Shown: positions 31,771 through 34,292 of the stretch, piece after piece | How the letters are laid out: the number at the start of each line of letters is the position of its first letter | How positions within the stretch are numbered: position 1 is the stretch's first letter | Origin: Bacteroidetes bacterium UBA7692 | Lineage (GTDB): Bacteria > Bacteroidota > Bacteroidia > Chitinophagales > LD1 | Direction: 5' to 3' | DNA length: 34,292 nucleotides | Assembly (NCBI GenBank): GCA_002482725.1 | Contig: DLGO01000155.1 | Span: 1-34,292, forward strand | Made by a program: the position numbers and the translations under genes | The notes under the pieces: generated by a model | The model's database searches: none | What the model saw: the letters and a program-made list of their open reading frames with translations, nothing else | What the model was told of the DNA's origin: nothing

Positions 31771-32466
31771 ATGAAATCCATTCAGGCTAAAATTACCGCG
31801 CTACTGTTTTTTGTGTTTGTTGCCATAGCGGCACAGGCACAGTTCAACGTACACGAGCTGGGCAAAAAAGCCATCTACTTTGGTATCAGCATAGGCGGCA
31901 ATGTGCAGGATTTCACGGCCATACACAAGCCTTTCAGCGCTCAAAATGATAGTATCCGGTCTTACCGCGCTAAAATAGGCCCGGGCTTTACACTGGGTAT
32001 CATTGGCAACTACCAGTTCCACCGCTACTTTGACCTGCGCTTTATCCCTGCACTTACCTTTTCGGATAAAAACCTGGAGTATGTGCTGAAGAGCAAAAAC
32101 ACAGTAGTAAAGAAAACGGTATCCTCCATTTACCTCGACTTTCCTGTGCTGATACGCTATAAGTCGGAGCCCATCAAGGATTTCAGGATATATGTACTGG
32201 CAGGCATGCGCTACTCATTTGACCTGGCGAGTAACCAAAAGACCCGCAAGGCAGACGACCTGATAAAACTGGGCCGACACGATGTGGCCGTAGAGTATGG
32301 AGTGGGCTTCATGGTGTACTTCCCGTACTTTATCCTCAGCCCGGAGTTCAAAATGAGCCATGGCATATTGAATATACATAAACCCACAGACGGTCTTATC
32401 TACTCGCGGGTTATAGACAAGCTCTTCTCGCGGGCATTTACCCTTACGATTAATCTGGAGGGGTAG
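31771..32466 (+). CDS. porT: PorT-type outer-membrane beta-barrel protein, T9SS component
   Basis: A 231-residue protein with signal peptide MKSIQAKITALLFFVFVAIAAQAQ. The mature protein is an 8-strand-type barrel with alternating aromatic residues, with GFTLGIIGNYQFHRYFDLRFIPALTFSDKNLEY, SSIYLDFPVLIRYKSEP and a YGVGFMVYFPYFILSPEFKMSHG motif characteristic of PorT. PorT is needed for type IX secretion and gliding, and its gene commonly follows ubiE in Bacteroidota. That context, together with the T9SS-sorted surface protein in this window, supports the call. A general 'outer membrane beta-barrel' annotation is the fallback. A long hairpin follows 70 nt after the stop. Confidence 0.82.
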   Translation: MKSIQAKITALLFFVFVAIAAQAQFNVHELGKKAIYFGISIGGNVQDFTAIHKPFSAQNDSIRSYRAKIGPGFTLGIIGNYQFHRYFDLRFIPALTFSDKNLEYVLKSKNTVVKKTVSSIYLDFPVLIRYKSEPIKDFRIYVLAGMRYSFDLASNQKTRKADDLIKLGRHDVAVEYGVGFMVYFPYFILSPEFKMSHGILNIHKPTDGLIYSRVIDKLFSRAFTLTINLEG

Positions 32467-32537
32467 TTTCTGTATTTTTTTACCGGCATACTTAATCTGA
32501 TAAAGAGCCTTTATCCTAAACAGCTAGTTCCCATAAT

Positions 32538-32576
32538 GCAAAGAGGCTGCTGCGATTATCGCAGCAGCCTCTTTGC
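32538..32576. terminator. Strong 18-bp hairpin between porT and lpdA
   Basis: Perfect inverted repeat with arms 32538-32555 and 32559-32576 (GCAAAGAGGCTGCTGCGA and its complement) and a TTA loop, between two convergent genes. It lies 72 nt after the porT stop and 19 nt after the lpdA stop, so it probably acts as a bidirectional terminator. The U-rich part is built into the stem rather than following it. Confidence 0.8.
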
Positions 32577-32594
32577 AAGCCATTACAGCCGATA

Positions 32595-33998
32595 TTACAT
32601 GTTCAGAGCCCTGTTGTCAGTTGCCATCAAACAAGCCTCTTTAAACGCTTCTGTGTAGGTCGGGTGCGGATGGCTCATGCGGGATATATCCTCGGCACTG
32701 GCGCGGTATTCCATAGCTACTACGCCCTCTATGATAAGGTCGGCAGCACGTGCGCCTATTATGTGTACACCCAGTATCTCATCCGTTGTTTTATCTGCCA
32801 GTACTTTTACAAAGCCATCCAGGTCCATACTCGCACGGGCACGGCCCAATGCGCGGAAAGGGAACTTACCTACTTTGTACTCAACTCCTTTCGTTTTGAG
32901 CTCTGCCTCGGTAGCGCCTACGCTTGCCGCCTCCGGCCATGTGTAAGCTACACCCGGTATCAGGTTGTAGTTGATGTGTGGTTTTTGTCCTGCTATGTAT
33001 TCAGCTACCAGAGCACCTTCCTCCTCTGCTTTGTGTGCCAGCATCGCGCCGCGTATCACGTCGCCTATGGCAAATATGCCCGGTACATTAGTTTCCAGGT
33101 GGTCGTTCACAGCAATCCTGCCGCGCTCATCCAGTTGCACGCCGGCCTTGTCAAGGCCCAAGCCTTCGGTATATGGCGCACGGCCCACAGCTACCAGGCA
33201 ATAGTCACCTTTAAACTCCAGCTTTTCGCCTTCTTTGGTTTCTGCTGTTACAGTTACTTCTTTGCCCTTTACAATGGCACCTGTTACTTTGGTACCCAAC
33301 TTGAACTCCAAACCTTCTTTGCGCAGTACCCTTAGCATTTCGCGGCTGATGTCCTCGTCCATGCTCGGCACTATTTTATCCAAAAATTCTAGTACAGTTA
33401 CTTTTGAACCGATACGAGCAAACACGCTGCCCAGCTCTACTCCTATGATACCACCACCTATAATGATGATGTGCTTAGGTTGCTCGGTAAGTGCCAATGC
33501 TTCGGTAGAGGTAATGATACGCTTTTTGTCTACCTTTATAAAAGGCAGCTGCGTAGGTTTTGAGCCTGTAGCTATTATTGTTTTCTCTGCTTCTATCTGT
33601 TGCTTCTCGCCTTTGCTGTTGGTTATCTCTATGGAGTTCTTAGAAAGGAAAGATGCTGTACCATAAAAGGTATCTATTTTATTCTTTTTCATCAGGAAGG
33701 CAATACCATCGTTGTTTGCCTTTACCACACCGCTTTTGCGGTCGTACATCTGCTTAAAGTTGACCTTGATTTCCTTTATCTCGATACCGTGGTCTTTGAA
33801 ACGGTGCGTAGCATTATGGTACTGCTCGCTGCTATCCAGCAATGCCTTGGATGGGATACAGCCCACATTGGTACAGGTGCCACCCAGCACATCGTACTTC
33901 TCTATTATTGCTGTTTTGAAACCCAACTGCGCACTACGTATTGCAGCTATATAACCACCCGGCCCCGAGCCGATAACTACTACCTGATAACTTGCCAT
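32595..33998 (-). CDS. lpdA: Dihydrolipoyl dehydrogenase (E3)
   Basis: A 467-residue flavoprotein disulfide reductase, standard length for E3. Motifs: FAD-binding GSGPGGYIAA (10-19), the redox disulfide GGTCTNVGCIPSK (Cys42, Cys47), the NAD-binding GGGIIGVELGSVFARIG, the second FAD motif PGIFAIGDV, and the C-terminal active-site pair in HPHPTYTEAFKEA (His445, Glu450). It re-oxidises dihydrolipoamide in pyruvate/2-oxoglutarate dehydrogenase or glycine cleavage complexes. No E1/E2 gene is adjacent. Reverse-strand TATTTTCG at 34061-34068 is a variant -7 box. Confidence 0.97.
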   Translation of the reverse strand: MASYQVVVIGSGPGGYIAAIRSAQLGFKTAIIEKYDVLGGTCTNVGCIPSKALLDSSEQYHNATHRFKDHGIEIKEIKVNFKQMYDRKSGVVKANNDGIAFLMKKNKIDTFYGTASFLSKNSIEITNSKGEKQQIEAEKTIIATGSKPTQLPFIKVDKKRIITSTEALALTEQPKHIIIIGGGIIGVELGSVFARIGSKVTVLEFLDKIVPSMDEDISREMLRVLRKEGLEFKLGTKVTGAIVKGKEVTVTAETKEGEKLEFKGDYCLVAVGRAPYTEGLGLDKAGVQLDERGRIAVNDHLETNVPGIFAIGDVIRGAMLAHKAEEEGALVAEYIAGQKPHINYNLIPGVAYTWPEAASVGATEAELKTKGVEYKVGKFPFRALGRARASMDLDGFVKVLADKTTDEILGVHIIGARAADLIIEGVVAMEYRASAEDISRMSHPHPTYTEAFKEACLMATDNRALNM

Positions 33999-34216
33999 TT
34001 TGCTTTGAATTTTTTGTTGTTTGGTAAGGTAAAACGATTTCCCTACCGTTTAGTTGCATGCGAAAATACGGGTTCGCCAATATTTTAGGCAATTAAATTA
34101 ACAAAGGTGGGTGGTTATTTGAAAAATTGGGAAAAGACGTAATATCCGTAATCAAAATAGCTACCCAATACTTGAAACTATGCATGTCAATTTGAGGAAA
34201 ATGGTATTTCCCGGCA

Positions 34217-34249
34217 TAAAAAAACCGGAACCCTTTTCAGGTATTCCGG
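34217..34249 (-). terminator. Rho-independent terminator of a gene beyond the right edge
   Basis: On the minus strand CCGGAA-(13 nt)-TTCCGG (34225-34230 with 34244-34249) is followed by seven T residues. It would terminate a minus-strand gene lying right of the window. Its left arm competes with the larger inverted repeat at 34241-34292. Confidence 0.75.
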
Positions 34250-34292
34250 CTCCGACTATGACACACAAAAAGTTTAGTCGGAGCCAGAATAC
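34241..34292. repeat. 18-bp inverted repeat reaching the window edge
   Basis: Arms 34241-34258 and 34275-34292 are complementary except for one position (a G-T wobble on the transcribed minus strand), with a 16-nt loop. The arm may continue past the edge. It partly overlaps the terminator, giving two alternative folds, so attenuation or simply a composite terminator is possible. Confidence 0.6.

Overview
The window looks like chromosomal DNA from a Bacteroidota bacterium, most likely a Chitinophagaceae-type organism. The main clues are a giant cell-surface protein with a C-terminal gliding/type IX secretion (T9SS) sorting domain, an adjacent ubiE-porT pair, many promoters with the Bacteroidota -7 box TAnnTTTG close to start codons, an almost complete lack of Shine-Dalgarno sequences, and secreted proteins whose signal peptides end in AQ/QA. 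No rRNA, tRNA, CRISPR array or intact insertion sequence was seen.

Layout. 1-7.0 kb: remnant of a secreted protein, an uncharacterised helical protein, a 1.4k-residue T9SS surface protein with ten 50-residue repeats, and a DnaQ-like exonuclease. 7.2-10 kb: membrane-anchored SGNH hydrolase, DUF4349 protein and a small membrane protein. 10-12.7 kb: an AT-richer accessory patch with a PIN-domain (DUF4411) and Xre/ImmA-IrrE peptidase pair plus an uncharacterised protein. 12.7-13.3 kb: a gene-free stretch with a dense array of the word TACCGCA. 13.3-16.4 kb: housekeeping genes mrp, nifU-like, prs and rplY, ending in a clear terminator. 16.5-21.2 kb: an Omp85/BamA-like outer-membrane protein, a Rieske oxygenase resembling cholesterol 7-desaturases, a DUF2147 protein and an orphan histidine kinase. 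21.4-25.2 kb: a GT-C-like membrane protein with C-terminal TPRs, aroE, two small unknowns and an SdpI-family protein. 25.2-26.7 kb: a GH5 lipoprotein resembling endoglycoceramidases. 26.7-27.8 kb: a gene-free kilobase with REP-like palindromes and a second short-motif array. 27.8-34.0 kb: TPR protein-gatB, ndk, engB, ubiE-porT and lpdA, with strong hairpin terminators.

The most unusual content is non-coding. Two arrays about 14 kb apart use different core words (TACCGCA and ACCATCAAAA). Both are laid out on the same grid of about 12 nt, with gaps near 12, 24 and 35 nt, and they share a 24-35-25 order of gaps. The second array also has a 142-bp higher-order period and a conserved hairpin with a variable 7-nt loop in each copy. 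Read on the minus strand, the two words align as TTTTGCGGTA and TTTTGATGGTA, so they may belong to one family of elements with diverged specificity. I cannot assign them a function from sequence alone.
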